A DNA stretch of 64,000 nucleotides from Arthrobacter sunyaminii (GCF_018866305.1 NZ_CP076456.1:3782001-3846000); one strand, 5' to 3'. Positions 47,218-56,012 are shown, counted from the first letter of the stretch. Notes: a model not told the origin generated them from the letters alone. Made by a program: numbers and translations.

Positions 47218-48468
47218 ATGGCACGACAACAAGCAATCAGCACCGACCTGCCGGGCAGACAAAAGGCTTCGTTCCGGTTCCTGCTCGGGTCAAACACTGT
47301 CGAGGGGTTCGCGGACGCCCTCACCCGAACCCTGCTGCCAATCCTCGCGGTGACCGCGCTTGGGCTGGGCTCGGAATTTCTGGGTGTGCTCAACGCAGCA
47401 GGGCTGGCCGCATTTCTGCTTCTAGGCGTGCCGGCGGGTGCCGTAATCGATCGGTTGAAGGACCGCCGGCGCGTCATGACCGCAGCCACATGCCTGCGTA
47501 TCCTTGTCACGGCAACGCTGGCCATCTCCACTTTCACCGGCTGGCTCAGCGGCCCGCTGCTGCTCGGGGCAGCCGTCACGGTGGGGATCGCCGATGTTGT
47601 CTTCACCACCGCTCTCAGCACCGTGATTCCGCGGGTGACACCCGCCGGCACATTGAAACATGCCTACTCGCAACTGGCTGTTGCCACCCAGACCGCGTCA
47701 ACGGCGGCCGCCGCCGGCACCGCAGCACTGTTGGGCATCCTGGGCATGGGCGCGGCCCTGGCTGCCGCCGCAGCTTCCTACGGCATGTCTGCGATGCTGC
47801 AACTGGGCATCAGGCTCGGCGCTGCACCGGCTCCTGCCAAGGGAGGGACAGCAAAAATCCGCCGGGATTTGGGCAGCGGCTTCCGCACACTTCGGGCCAC
47901 GCCCGCACTTTGGGCACTGACAGTTTCGGGGGCACTTACCAATGCCGGAGCGATGCTGGGCAACACCGTGTTGCCGGTGTTTATTCTCCGGGACCTGGAC
48001 ATAGCCCCTCCCCTATTCGCGGGGTTGGGCGCATTGGCTGCCGCAGGAGCCATCGGCGGCGCCGCAGCGGCACCGTTTCTAACGGCTGCATGGGGTTTGC
48101 GTAACCTGCGGACAGGCGCCGCGGCGGCGTCGGCGCTGTGCGTCTCCGGAGCAGCCCTCTGCCCCTGGCTCCCCGGGCCGGAACTGGCCTGGCTGGCGAT
48201 TCAGTCACTGGGCTGGAGTTTTCTCGTGTCAGTGTCAGGCGTGGCAGGAGCCGAGGTGCTTCCGCGGAGCGTTGCGCCCGGCAAACTGGCGTCCGTGGCA
48301 GCGGCGCAGCGGACAATCACGCTGGGGGTGATGCCGGCCGCCGCCCTGCTGGGAGGAGCTGCGGCCGGGCTGGCTGGCACCCTCCCGCTGCTGGGTGTGT
48401 GGATCGTACTTGCCGGCGCCGCCGCTGTTCCGGTGATTCGCTCGCGGGAACTGGCGGAGTATCGGTGA
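47218..48468 (+). CDS. MFS transporter (12-TM, enterobactin-exporter-like)
   Basis: A 416-residue major facilitator protein. ATG 47218 is preferred to an upstream in-frame start. The A-like motif GVPAGAVIDRLKDRRRVM follows helix 2 and the second half starts near ALWALTVSGALTNAGAML. Sequence style is that of drug or macrolide exporters. Expression is probably controlled by a repressor at the twin repeats upstream. Confidence 0.88.
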   Translation: MARQQAISTDLPGRQKASFRFLLGSNTVEGFADALTRTLLPILAVTALGLGSEFLGVLNAAGLAAFLLLGVPAGAVIDRLKDRRRVMTAATCLRILVTATLAISTFTGWLSGPLLLGAAVTVGIADVVFTTALSTVIPRVTPAGTLKHAYSQLAVATQTASTAAAAGTAALLGILGMGAALAAAAASYGMSAMLQLGIRLGAAPAPAKGGTAKIRRDLGSGFRTLRATPALWALTVSGALTNAGAMLGNTVLPVFILRDLDIAPPLFAGLGALAAAGAIGGAAAAPFLTAAWGLRNLRTGAAAASALCVSGAALCPWLPGPELAWLAIQSLGWSFLVSVSGVAGAEVLPRSVAPGKLASVAAAQRTITLGVMPAAALLGGAAAGLAGTLPLLGVWIVLAGAAAVPVIRSRELAEYR

Positions 48469-48624
48469 GCGCCGCCGTCGGCCCGTAAAGACGGGCGAGA
48501 CGGCGGCACACATTTTCCGCTGCGTCACCGATACCTGCGCCGGAGACACGCGATATGCAAGGGTGGAGGGTACTGAAAGTCTCATCCTTTGACTTCACGA
48601 TCCAACCATCGGCAGGAGAACACC

Positions 48625-48882
48625 ATGAGCAACCAGGACCAGCCCATCAATTTCGGAGCCGACGCCACCGAGAACAACCTCGCCGGCACCCGGGACGAGT
48701 TTAATGACGAGGTGACTGCTCAGCTTCTCGACGAAGTGAAGGCGGAGAAGCAGGCAAAGGCGGAGGACAACAACGAGGAGTCCCCCAGCCGGGAGGCTGA
48801 AGAGCGCGAAGAACGCGAGGACCAGCCGGCTCTGGAAGTTGATGAGGAAAGCCCCGCATCCGAGGCGAAGCCTGCCTCCTGA
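48625..48882 (+). CDS. Small acidic disordered protein
   Basis: An 85-residue protein from ATG 48625, after CAGGAGAACACC. It is strongly charged (many Glu, Asp, Lys and Arg), has almost no hydrophobic core and should be disordered. No family is recognised. Context with two small membrane proteins hints at a stress or envelope role, but this is weak. Confidence 0.6.
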   Translation: MSNQDQPINFGADATENNLAGTRDEFNDEVTAQLLDEVKAEKQAKAEDNNEESPSREAEEREEREDQPALEVDEESPASEAKPAS

Positions 48883-49043
48883 TTCCCCGCGCATGAGGCA
48901 TTTCCGGGTTGCGGGGCCTGGATCTGCTGATCGGCTGTTCGAATGAGTTAGTAAGCGCCCTGTGTTTTGGGTCTCATTCTTTCTATTCTTGAGAGAGGGG
49001 TTCTCGGAGGCGCCCATACCCAGCAACCGCAAGGAGTCCTCCC

Positions 49044-49691
49044 ATGAGTACCAGCGCAGGAGCGGCGGGGCAGCCTGCCCGCAAACCAAACCGGGCCGGC
49101 ACGGGCCAGGGGGCAGCAAACCCGGCTGCCCGTGACGGCGGAACCGAAAGCCGCGAACGGGTAGTCGGCCGGGAGAAGGAACAATTTGGCGGCGTCAAGA
49201 TCGGCTCCGCCTTCTTCGGCTGGCTAGCAGCAGCGGGAACCACGGTGCTGCTGAGCGCGATAGCCACCGCTTTTGGGGCGGCACTGCTCGCCAACAACGT
49301 TGATGCCGCCGGGGAGGCCGCAGCGAACCCTCAGGGCGCAGGCGTGGCCGGAGTCATCCTCCTCATGGTCATCCTGTTTGTGGCCTATTTCTGCGGCGGC
49401 TACGTCGCTGGGCGGATGGCCCGGTTTAACGGCGTTATGCAGGGCGTGGCCGTGTGGATTTGGGGAATCGTGATCGCCCTTGTGCTGGCCCTCATCGGCG
49501 CTGTGGCGAGCAGCGAACTGGACATCAACGCCCAGCTCAACACCTACCCCCAGCTCTCCGGCGACAACACGGCAGCGGCTGTCATCTCCGCGGTCATTGC
49601 TGCCCTTGTTGCCCTGGGCGGCGCCATCCTCGGAGGCTTGGCCGGGATGCGCTTCCACCGCCGCGTCGACAAGGCCGGGCTGGGCGACTGA
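49044..49691 (+). CDS. YrzE/TIGR04086-like four-helix membrane protein
   Basis: A 215-residue protein with AAGGAG before the ATG. A disordered, charged N terminus (about 1-50) precedes four hydrophobic helices (about 55-80, 100-125, 132-155 and 175-200). The AYFCGGYVAGRMARFNGVMQGVAVWIWG core resembles the YrzE/TIGR04086 membrane family. Function is unknown. Confidence 0.65.
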   Translation: MSTSAGAAGQPARKPNRAGTGQGAANPAARDGGTESRERVVGREKEQFGGVKIGSAFFGWLAAAGTTVLLSAIATAFGAALLANNVDAAGEAAANPQGAGVAGVILLMVILFVAYFCGGYVAGRMARFNGVMQGVAVWIWGIVIALVLALIGAVASSELDINAQLNTYPQLSGDNTAAAVISAVIAALVALGGAILGGLAGMRFHRRVDKAGLGD

Positions 49692-49746
49692 ACACAATGC
49701 ACCCACCACAGCATTCAGCACAGCACTGCCCATTTTCGGCGGACCG

Positions 49747-50220
49747 GTGAAATCAGACAGCTTTCCGCCGTGGGTGCGCCGGACAGGGATCGAAGTTGCA
49801 GGCTGGCTGCTGATCGCCTTCGGGCTTGTTGCCCTGGTACTGCCCGGACCCGGACTCCTGGGCCTGGTCGGCGGCCTGGCCGTCCTGTCGCTGCGGTACC
49901 GGTGGGCCAACCGCCTCCTGCGTCCGGTTAAGGCCAAGGCATTCAAGGCGGCGGAGCAGGGTGTGCAGACCTGGCTGAGGATTAGCGCCAGCATCACCGG
50001 CGCACTCCTGGTTATGGCCACCGGCGTTGTCTGGGGCGTGTGGGCCAGGCCGCCGCACTGGTGGCCCTACAGCCAGAGCCTGTGGCTGCCCGGCGGCTGG
50101 GGCACAGGGACGGGCCTGATTCTTTCAGGGCTCATTGCACTGGCACTGATTGCGTACAGCTACCGCCGGTTCCGCGGGACAGGATCGCCGCAGCGGGCGA
50201 AATCCAAAGATCTTAGCTAG
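49747..50220 (+). CDS. PGPGW-family transmembrane protein
   Basis: A 157-residue membrane protein. I start it at GTG 49747, where family similarity begins; the longer frame overlaps the previous gene. ALVLPGPGLLGLVGGLAVLSLRYRWANRLLRPVK is the PGPG signature of the putative transmembrane PGPGW family. A second membrane pair occupies about 85-145. Its 3' end overlaps the convergent marR by eight bases. Confidence 0.75.
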   Translation: MKSDSFPPWVRRTGIEVAGWLLIAFGLVALVLPGPGLLGLVGGLAVLSLRYRWANRLLRPVKAKAFKAAEQGVQTWLRISASITGALLVMATGVVWGVWARPPHWWPYSQSLWLPGGWGTGTGLILSGLIALALIAYSYRRFRGTGSPQRAKSKDLS

Positions 50221-50689
50221 AACCCGGGAAGGTCTGGTCTGACCGCAGCCGGGAGTTCAGCGCCTGAAGCGCCTGTACGGCATCATCCAGCGCGGCGGCC
50301 TGCGCAGCATCCAACCCCGCCAGCGCCTTTCGGATGGGCCCTGCCCATGCATCCCCAATGGCCTCATCCTGGGCCATTGCTTTGTCCGTCGGAAACAACC
50401 GGCTGATACGCCGGTCACTTGCACTGCTCTCTTTGGTCACCAGTCCGCGGTCGGCGAGTGTCCGGACAGCCGCACTGGTGTTGCTCTGCTTCAGTGCCAT
50501 GTGCCGCGACAGTTCAGTCACCGTCATCCCGGGCGCCTCCAGCACATGCTTCAGCACGGCAAGATCCGTCGAGGTCAGCGGCTCGATCCCCGTGACATCG
50601 GGAACCCGCCGATGGATGGTCCAGGAAAGGTCCCGCAGGAGCATGGCCAATTCGCGCCGTCGCGCCGCAGCCTCCGTGTTGTCCACCAT
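50213..50689 (-). CDS. MarR-family transcriptional regulator
   Basis: A 158-residue winged-helix regulator: MTVTELSRHMALKQSNTSAAVRTLADRGLV (recognition region) and a wing reading ESSASDRRISRLFPT. It is divergent from a Bcr/CflA-type efflux gene; the 85-bp gap contains a 22-bp perfect palindrome. It probably represses both. Confidence 0.92.
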   Translation of the reverse strand: MVDNTEAAARRRELAMLLRDLSWTIHRRVPDVTGIEPLTSTDLAVLKHVLEAPGMTVTELSRHMALKQSNTSAAVRTLADRGLVTKESSASDRRISRLFPTDKAMAQDEAIGDAWAGPIRKALAGLDAAQAAALDDAVQALQALNSRLRSDQTFPGSS

Positions 50690-50710
50690 GCGCCAATCCT
50701 AGCTTATATC

Positions 50711-50740
50711 TTGACATACATATGTGCACATATGTATAGT
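50711..50740 (+). promoter_or_regulatory. Promoter with 22-bp palindromic MarR operator in the spacer
   Basis: -35 TTGACA (50711-50716) and -10 TATAGT (50735-50740) are 18 bp apart. A perfect palindrome with arms ATACATATGTG/CACATATGTAT fills 50716-50737, covering the spacer exactly. A MarR dimer bound here would block RNA polymerase. Confidence 0.8.
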
Positions 50741-50774
50741 TGAGCGCTCCCCCACCGCCCCCTCGAAAGAAACC

Positions 50775-52046
50775 ATGCCTGATTCCAGCACCACTCCTCC
50801 CTCCGCCGTGCACCGCGCGAGCGGACAACTCATTCTTCTCCTGGCCCTGCTGACCGCGCTGGGCCCGCTGTCCATTGACCTATACCTCCCCGCATTCCCG
50901 GGCATGGCAGCTGATCTGGACACCACCGCAGCCGGCGTCCAGCTGACCATGACAACCTTCCTGGTAGGCCTTGGCCTGGGGCAGCTGTTTATTGGTCCGC
51001 TGTCGGACGGCATCGGACGGCGCAAGCCGCTGCTGGTGGGCACCTTTGTCTGCGCCGCGGCCAGCGTTGTCTGTGCGGTTGCTCCGAACGCGGAAATCCT
51101 GGCCGGCGCACGGTTCCTCCAGGGGCTGGGCGGTGCTGCCGGCGTCGTCCTCGCCAGGGCCATTGTCTCCGACACCGCCCGCGGTGCCGCCGCTGCCAAG
51201 CTGCTGGGCGTACTGACCATCATCTGCGTCATCGCCCCCGTCATTGCACCTCTGGCCGGCGGTGCGATCATTGCCGCCGCGGGATGGCGTGCGGTGTTCT
51301 GGACCCTGGCCGCCCTGATCCTGCTGCTCTCCGTCTGGGGCCTGTTTGGAGTCAAGGAGACTCTGGCCGCCGAAGACCGCAACCGCGGCGGCATCAAGAC
51401 CACCCTGCACGTTGCCGGCGTGGTCCTTAGCAACCGTAACTACACCGGCTACCTGCTGACCTTCTGCTTCGCCTTTGCCGGGCTGTTTGCCTACATTTCC
51501 GCCTCCCCGTTCATCATCCAGAACATCATGGGCCTGTCGGAAACCCGGTTCGCCCTGGTCTTCGCCATGAACGCCCTGTGCATCACGATTGTCAGCGTCA
51601 TCGCCGCTGCGCTTGCCGGCAAGGTCGCCTACCGCACAATGATCTCCATCGGCCTGGTGGTGGCTGTGCTGGCGGCTGCCGGACTGCTGATTTTCGCGCT
51701 TTCCGGGACACCCATGGTTCCGATGCTGGTCCTGTTCGCTGTGTTCCAGGGATCCCTGGGCTTCATTTTTGGCAATGCCACAGCCCTGGCCCTCGAAGAA
51801 GCCGGCCATCATGCCGGAACGGGCTCAGCCTTCCTGGGCTGCCTGCAGTACGTGCTGGCAGCTGCAGTGGCACCCCTGGTGGGTCTCGGCGGAGAGGAAA
51901 CGGCCGTGCCGATGGGCATCGCCATGGTCAGCTTTGCCCTGCTGGCGGCCATCTCCTATGTAACACTGACCCGCAAAACCAGCACAGCCCCCGCTGGTGA
52001 TGAATCCGATCTGCCAGTCAAGGATGCCCTCCGGTCCGCCTCCTAG
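50775..52046 (+). CDS. Bcr/CflA-type multidrug MFS transporter
   Basis: A 423-residue MFS exporter from ATG 50775. Motif A is GPLSDGIGRRKPLLVG and motif C lies around VIAPLAGGAIIAAAGWR. Helix 1 LGPLSIDLYLPAFPGMAADL is the Bcr/CflA hallmark. Transcribed from the MarR-controlled promoter. A strong terminator follows. Confidence 0.93.
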   Translation: MPDSSTTPPSAVHRASGQLILLLALLTALGPLSIDLYLPAFPGMAADLDTTAAGVQLTMTTFLVGLGLGQLFIGPLSDGIGRRKPLLVGTFVCAAASVVCAVAPNAEILAGARFLQGLGGAAGVVLARAIVSDTARGAAAAKLLGVLTIICVIAPVIAPLAGGAIIAAAGWRAVFWTLAALILLLSVWGLFGVKETLAAEDRNRGGIKTTLHVAGVVLSNRNYTGYLLTFCFAFAGLFAYISASPFIIQNIMGLSETRFALVFAMNALCITIVSVIAAALAGKVAYRTMISIGLVVAVLAAAGLLIFALSGTPMVPMLVLFAVFQGSLGFIFGNATALALEEAGHHAGTGSAFLGCLQYVLAAAVAPLVGLGGEETAVPMGIAMVSFALLAAISYVTLTRKTSTAPAGDESDLPVKDALRSAS

Positions 52047-52099
52047 TTAGTGCCTGCACGTGGGCTAACCTGCCGGACGCCCCGCGTCCGCACCTCGCT

Positions 52100-52146
52100 G
52101 ATTCCCTTCCGGACGCCGTCAAGGCAACCGGAAGGGAATCTGTTTA
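52100..52146 (+). terminator. Rho-independent terminator after the MFS gene
   Basis: GATTCCCTTCCGG (52100-52112) and CCGGAAGGGAATC (52128-52140) form a perfect 13-bp stem with a 15-base loop, followed by TGTTT. Confidence 0.85.
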
Positions 52147-52172
52147 ACCGGCCACCGGGCCGGCCGCGACGG

Positions 52173-52688
52173 TCATGCACACAGGAGGCACCGGCACGGC
52201 AGCGAGTCCGAACCGCCGCCTCCCCCGGACATTTGCCCCACGCCGCTGAGACTGGTCGATTCGAAGAGCCGGTCCAGGAATTCACCCACTAAGCCTTTGG
52301 CACAGCACCGGGACGGAGCCAGAACCGGAGGCAGCGGATACATCCGCTGCATGTCGAGGTCTTCCACGTCGGTGTTCAGGTCTGCTGCCAGCACTTTCAA
52401 CAACCTGCCCTCAACCCCCGGACTCATGGTTCGCCGCTTGGAAATCCGGTCAATCCTCGGGCCGAGCCCGCCGGCTGCGGCGCAGAGGTCCACATGCAGG
52501 CGCAGTACGTACTCCATAGCGATCAGATCCACCTCGTGGAGCGCGGGACCGTCGGTCCAAGCCACGTCGATGGTGGCAACGTCGTAGGCCACGAGAGGGA
52601 GGACCTCGAACTGCACTCCGGAGAAGGCACCCTCCAAAAAGGTGCTGAGCCTGCCGGCAACTTCCGCCGCCCACCAGTGGTCTTTCAT
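52173..52688 (-). CDS. LPD29-like protein with cysteine-containing C-terminal tail
   Basis: A 171-residue protein from ATG 52688 (AAAGG upstream); a longer GTG frame to 52841 adds a low-complexity leader. Residues about 3-70, with FEVLPLVAYDVATIDVAWTD and GPALHEVDL, resemble LPD29, a domain of large polyvalent proteins of phages and mobile elements. The C terminus is unlike that family: a Gly5 run followed by SDSLPCRCLLCA, and two more adjacent Cys at RCCAK. The tail could bind metal or, more speculatively, be a modified peptide, since the divergent gene encodes a RiPP-type enzyme. Confidence 0.5.
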   Translation of the reverse strand: MKDHWWAAEVAGRLSTFLEGAFSGVQFEVLPLVAYDVATIDVAWTDGPALHEVDLIAMEYVLRLHVDLCAAAGGLGPRIDRISKRRTMSPGVEGRLLKVLAADLNTDVEDLDMQRMYPLPPVLAPSRCCAKGLVGEFLDRLFESTSLSGVGQMSGGGGGSDSLPCRCLLCA

Positions 52689-53321
52689 GTGCCTTTGCCG
52701 ATCCGTGAATGTTGGCTGACCAGCTGCGGGCCGCGGTTGTATCAGCCTTGCCGGCGAAAATGTCGTCGTCGGCAACGTATTGGATTGTAAGGCTCGGCAA
52801 CCGTCCGCACCAGAGGGACCGGACACATGCCGGTTCTCCACCCGCTCCCCGTGCCACGAGAAATCGACTTCCGCTGTGACGGTGTCGAGCCGGCATCAGG
52901 CAGCGCGCTCCGCGCATGTCTCCTGCGGGTGTTGTACCCCTTTTTTCCGCAGGTGCAACTAGTTTCTCGGTTTTGAAGATAATTTGAAAAAGTCTCTGGT
53001 GGTTACGGCGTGGCTGCTGGAAGGATGTGAGCCTGACGGCATCACATCTTCATCCAGCCGGCAGACATTTTGTATCCGTATCCAAGCACCCGTCTAGTTT
53101 CCACCCTCCGGCCGGCGCGGCAAGTGAAATCTTCTGATTCATGGCGCAGGCGCCGGATCCCGCCCGATGGCGACCCCCACCCCAACAGTGGTTCGACAGC
53201 GCCACCACTGTGTCCGCACCGCCGCCCGACTTGCCCCAGGCCGGACGGGCAGCGGTTTTCAATCTCTTTTCTCCAAAGGCCGGAAATCACCTTCGGCATG
53301 ACGCAAACGGGAGGATCTCCA
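52689..53321. other. Long divergent intergenic region
   Basis: More than 600 bases without a supported gene between the LPD29-like gene and the SpaB_C-like gene. Local AT-rich patches include a T run (52941-52946) and GATAAT at 52978-52983 as a candidate -10 for the rightward gene, with no good -35. A 70-codon frame at 53141-53353 overlaps the next gene and looks non-coding. I found no convincing precursor-peptide ORF. Confidence 0.5.
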
Positions 53322-54275
53322 ATGAGCCAGTTAGCAGCAGCACAACAGGTTAAGCCGCTGACCAACGGAGCCGAGTGGTGGTCACTGACCATCCAGCCTA
53401 CAGATACGGACTTGTGCGACGCCGTCCTTGCTGACGTTGTCATCCCGCTGGCAGCTCAGGGCAGGTCCTGGGGCGCCCAGCGGTGGTTCCATACGCGGTG
53501 CATGGATCCGGCGCACCCCTTCATTCAGGTCCGGATCCTTGGTTCTCCCCGGGTCCTGGACCGGCTGGAATCCCTGATGCGCGCACTCGTTGACCAGGCC
53601 GCCCCCCGCCTCGGGGAGCTGCAGACTTCCGAATACCGGGAGGATGCCGTACCCACCCGGTGGGACTACGGGCCCGTCTCCCCCCGAGCCGAATCCGATC
53701 TGGCAAAGTACGGCGGGGCCGAAGGACTGGCTCTGGCGGAAGAGGTCTTCGAGCTGTCCTCTGACCTGGCAGCTTGGGCAACATCCCGCTTTCCGAAGGT
53801 AAACAGCCGGTCTTCCCTGGCCGCCCTGCTTCTCTTTGATGCCGGCTACGCCATGATGCGCGGGCCGCGGTCCCCGGTTTGGGCGGACCGCCGGGCCATT
53901 TCGTGGGACTTCTACTGGGACAGCCATCTTCGCAGCTGCACCGCGGGATCCGGCCCCCAGGCTGCCCATATGCGCAACGCCCTGACGTCCCAGCTGGCGC
54001 CGCGGATCCTTCCGGCCCACCGGCTGATGGCCGCAACAGCTTCGGAACCGGCCGTGGACAATTGGCGCAAGCGCTGGTCACGGGCCATCGACACCTACCT
54101 GTACCGGGCGGACAAGGTCAGGGCCAGCCGAAGCGCCCAGCAGCTGACCGTGTATCAAAGCCGCCTCATGCTCAACCGGCTGGGCATATCCGTCCGGGAC
54201 GAGGCCGGGCTGGGACTATATGCACGGTCCTGGAGCAAGGAACGTGAAGCGGACTTCCTTCGGATGGCCCCCTAG
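53322..54275 (+). CDS. Stand-alone thiopeptide-type bacteriocin biosynthesis (SpaB_C/LanB C-terminal) protein
   Basis: A 317-residue protein from ATG 53322, seven bases after GGAGGA; the longer frame to 53070 is out of family. The whole chain matches the elimination domain of lantibiotic dehydratases / thiopeptide-type biosynthesis proteins: WWSLTIQPTDTD start, GRSWGAQRWFHTRCMDPAHPFIQVRI strands (where family members read R-Y-x-D...H-x-R-x-R), EYREDAVPTRWDYG and YGGAEGLALAEEVFELSSD. These domains eliminate glutamyl-activated Ser/Thr or catalyse thiopeptide cycloaddition. No glutamylation domain, cyclase, precursor or exporter is nearby, so its partner is unknown. Confidence 0.72.
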   Translation: MSQLAAAQQVKPLTNGAEWWSLTIQPTDTDLCDAVLADVVIPLAAQGRSWGAQRWFHTRCMDPAHPFIQVRILGSPRVLDRLESLMRALVDQAAPRLGELQTSEYREDAVPTRWDYGPVSPRAESDLAKYGGAEGLALAEEVFELSSDLAAWATSRFPKVNSRSSLAALLLFDAGYAMMRGPRSPVWADRRAISWDFYWDSHLRSCTAGSGPQAAHMRNALTSQLAPRILPAHRLMAATASEPAVDNWRKRWSRAIDTYLYRADKVRASRSAQQLTVYQSRLMLNRLGISVRDEAGLGLYARSWSKEREADFLRMAP

Positions 54276-54358
54276 GGAAAAGCCTGCGGCGCCCGCCGTT
54301 ACCGCAGCACTTTCAGGATCTTCACAGGTCAATTGGTAATACTAATAGGGCAACGCGA

Positions 54359-54402
54359 GGGGCGCTTCCGGAAGTGAGACCACCGGAGGCGCCCCGCCTC
54401 TT
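54359..54402 (+). terminator. Terminator-like hairpin after the SpaB_C-like gene
   Basis: GGGGCGCTTCCGG (54359-54371) pairs with CCGGAGGCGCCCC (54383-54395) over 13 positions with one G-U; GCCTCTTTAA follows. Confidence 0.75.
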
Positions 54403-54558
54403 TAACCCGTCCTTTAGCCGGTGAACTAACCGGTGAACGCCGGTTTCCGCCCCGTTTTTCCCGGCCTGTCCACTTTGACAAAATATGAAGGGACGAAGCG
54501 GCGTGCCCTCCAGCGGCACGCAACACGGTAAACGGGAATCTGAAAGGCGGCCCCGGGC

Positions 54559-54705
54559 ATGCACTTCTCCTGCACCTGCATTTACCATCCCCATCCGGTG
54601 ACTGCCCGGCTGGAGATTGAGGTCTACGACCCCTTCTGCACTCAGCGGGTGCACCGCGTCTCCGGCTCCACCAAATACGAGCCCAACTACATCTTCCGCG
54701 GTTAG
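54559..54705 (+). CDS. Small cysteine-containing 48-residue protein
   Basis: A short frame with GAAAGG about 11 bases before the ATG. It opens MHFSCTCIYHPHPVTARLE, has a further Cys in YDPFCTQR and ends with NYIFRG. Cys-x-Cys, a nearby His-x-His and a later Cys look like a metal site. Codon use is normal for this genome, which supports real coding. It lies 280 bases downstream of the SpaB_C-like gene, beyond a terminator, and ends just before the convergent AI-2E gene. A RiPP precursor role is possible but the sequence does not look like leader plus core. Confidence 0.5.
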   Translation: MHFSCTCIYHPHPVTARLEIEVYDPFCTQRVHRVSGSTKYEPNYIFRG

Positions 54706-54709
54706 CCTT

Positions 54710-55999
54710 TCACACACTGCCGGGCCGGTCAGCGGCCGGCGACATCTGCGCCTCAACCGGCTCAGGAGGCTGCGGCTGAGGTCCGTGAACCTCGTCCGCC
54801 CCGGCCGCAGCCGGCACCTCACCCGACACGGCGGCGTTGGCCGGGGTCAGCGACTGGTCCCGCAGATACCGCAGCACCACGATGCCGACGGCGGTGGCCG
54901 GGACCGCCAGGAACGCGCCGACGATACCAAAGAGCGTGCTTCCGACGGTGACGGCTCCCAGCACGACGGCGGGATGCAGCTTCAGGGTCTTGCCCACGAG
55001 GAAGGGCTGCAGGATGTTGGACTCCAGCTGCTGCACCACCAGCACCAGACCAAGGACAATCAGCGCTGTCACCCATCCGTGCGCCACCAGGGTGACCATG
55101 GTGGCCAGGACGCCGGTGGCCACGGCTCCGACAATGGGTATGAAGCTGGCAAAGAAGATCAGCACCATCAGGGCCAGGGCCAGCGGCACGTCCAGGAACC
55201 ACAGGCCGAGGCCAATTAAGACGGCATCTGCCAGAGCTACGGTTGCCTGGGCAAAGATGTAGGCGGACAGGGTTTTCCATGCCTCTTCGGACACCCGGAC
55301 CGCGTGCACAAAAGCTTGGTTGTTGGTCCAGCGGCTGGCCCAGGGCAGGAATTTATCCCCGTCCTTCAGGCAGAAGAACGTGAACACCAGGGTCAGCAGG
55401 AACACCACGGTGACAGAGGTGACGGTTCCCAGCCCGGCGGTAATACCGGAAATGATGTCGCTGCTGTGTTCCTGCAGCTGTGCCAGACCGGCGTCGAGCA
55501 GTTCATTGAAGTCAACCGTCTGGACGGCGAAGGGAAGCCCGGCAACGAAGTCGCTGAGATCCTGAAGATTCTCCCCTGCCCGCCGGACCAGTTCTTTCGA
55601 GCCGGACGAGATTGAGGGAAGCACCAGAACGGCCACGGCGGCGACGGCAGCCAGCAGGCCCACGAGGGAGAGCAGTGCGGCAAACCCCTTGGGCAGCGCC
55701 TTTCGCAGAACCCGGTTCACCGGCCACAGGATTGAGGACAGCAGCAGGGCCAGCAGGCCGGGAAGGGCGATGGACCACAGCGACCGGATACCGAACCACA
55801 CCACCACCAGCCCGGCCAGCACGATCAGCCCCCGGGCAACCCATACCGATGATGCGGCGAGGCCGCGGGCAAAGGTGCCGCGGGGCTTCAACCTGCCGCT
55901 GCCGGAATCCGCACCGGCCGCAGATGACGCTTCGACAGAAGATTTTTGGGGCGGCGAGGCTGGAGAATCGGTCGTAGTCACCGTTCCATCTTGCCTCAC
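54710..55999 (-). CDS. AI-2E family transporter (PerM-type)
   Basis: A 429-residue membrane protein with about eight helices arranged in the family's 2+6 pattern, a polar loop before ALADAVLIGLGLWFLDVPLALAL, and the conserved SFIPIVGAVATGVLATMVTLV and GNTLHPAVVLGAV-type segments (here KLHPAVVLGAVTVGSTLFGIVGAFLAVPATA). Both termini are disordered. Family roles range from autoinducer-2 export to Na+/H+ exchange. GTG start. Confidence 0.9.
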   Translation of the reverse strand: MRQDGTVTTTDSPASPPQKSSVEASSAAGADSGSGRLKPRGTFARGLAASSVWVARGLIVLAGLVVVWFGIRSLWSIALPGLLALLLSSILWPVNRVLRKALPKGFAALLSLVGLLAAVAAVAVLVLPSISSGSKELVRRAGENLQDLSDFVAGLPFAVQTVDFNELLDAGLAQLQEHSSDIISGITAGLGTVTSVTVVFLLTLVFTFFCLKDGDKFLPWASRWTNNQAFVHAVRVSEEAWKTLSAYIFAQATVALADAVLIGLGLWFLDVPLALALMVLIFFASFIPIVGAVATGVLATMVTLVAHGWVTALIVLGLVLVVQQLESNILQPFLVGKTLKLHPAVVLGAVTVGSTLFGIVGAFLAVPATAVGIVVLRYLRDQSLTPANAAVSGEVPAAAGADEVHGPQPQPPEPVEAQMSPAADRPGSV

Positions 56000-56012
56000 C
56001 CGGCAGGGGAGG

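Noticed and set aside
53141..53353. A 70-codon frame just upstream of the SpaB_C-like gene, considered as a RiPP precursor
   Set aside because: It overlaps the start of the real gene, has no Cys, no convincing ribosome binding site and Pro-rich translation unlike a leader-core peptide.
53042..53443. Minus-strand frame with several Cys, considered as a precursor
   Set aside because: It overlaps the SpaB_C-like gene antisense and contains no ribosome binding site or leader-like helix.
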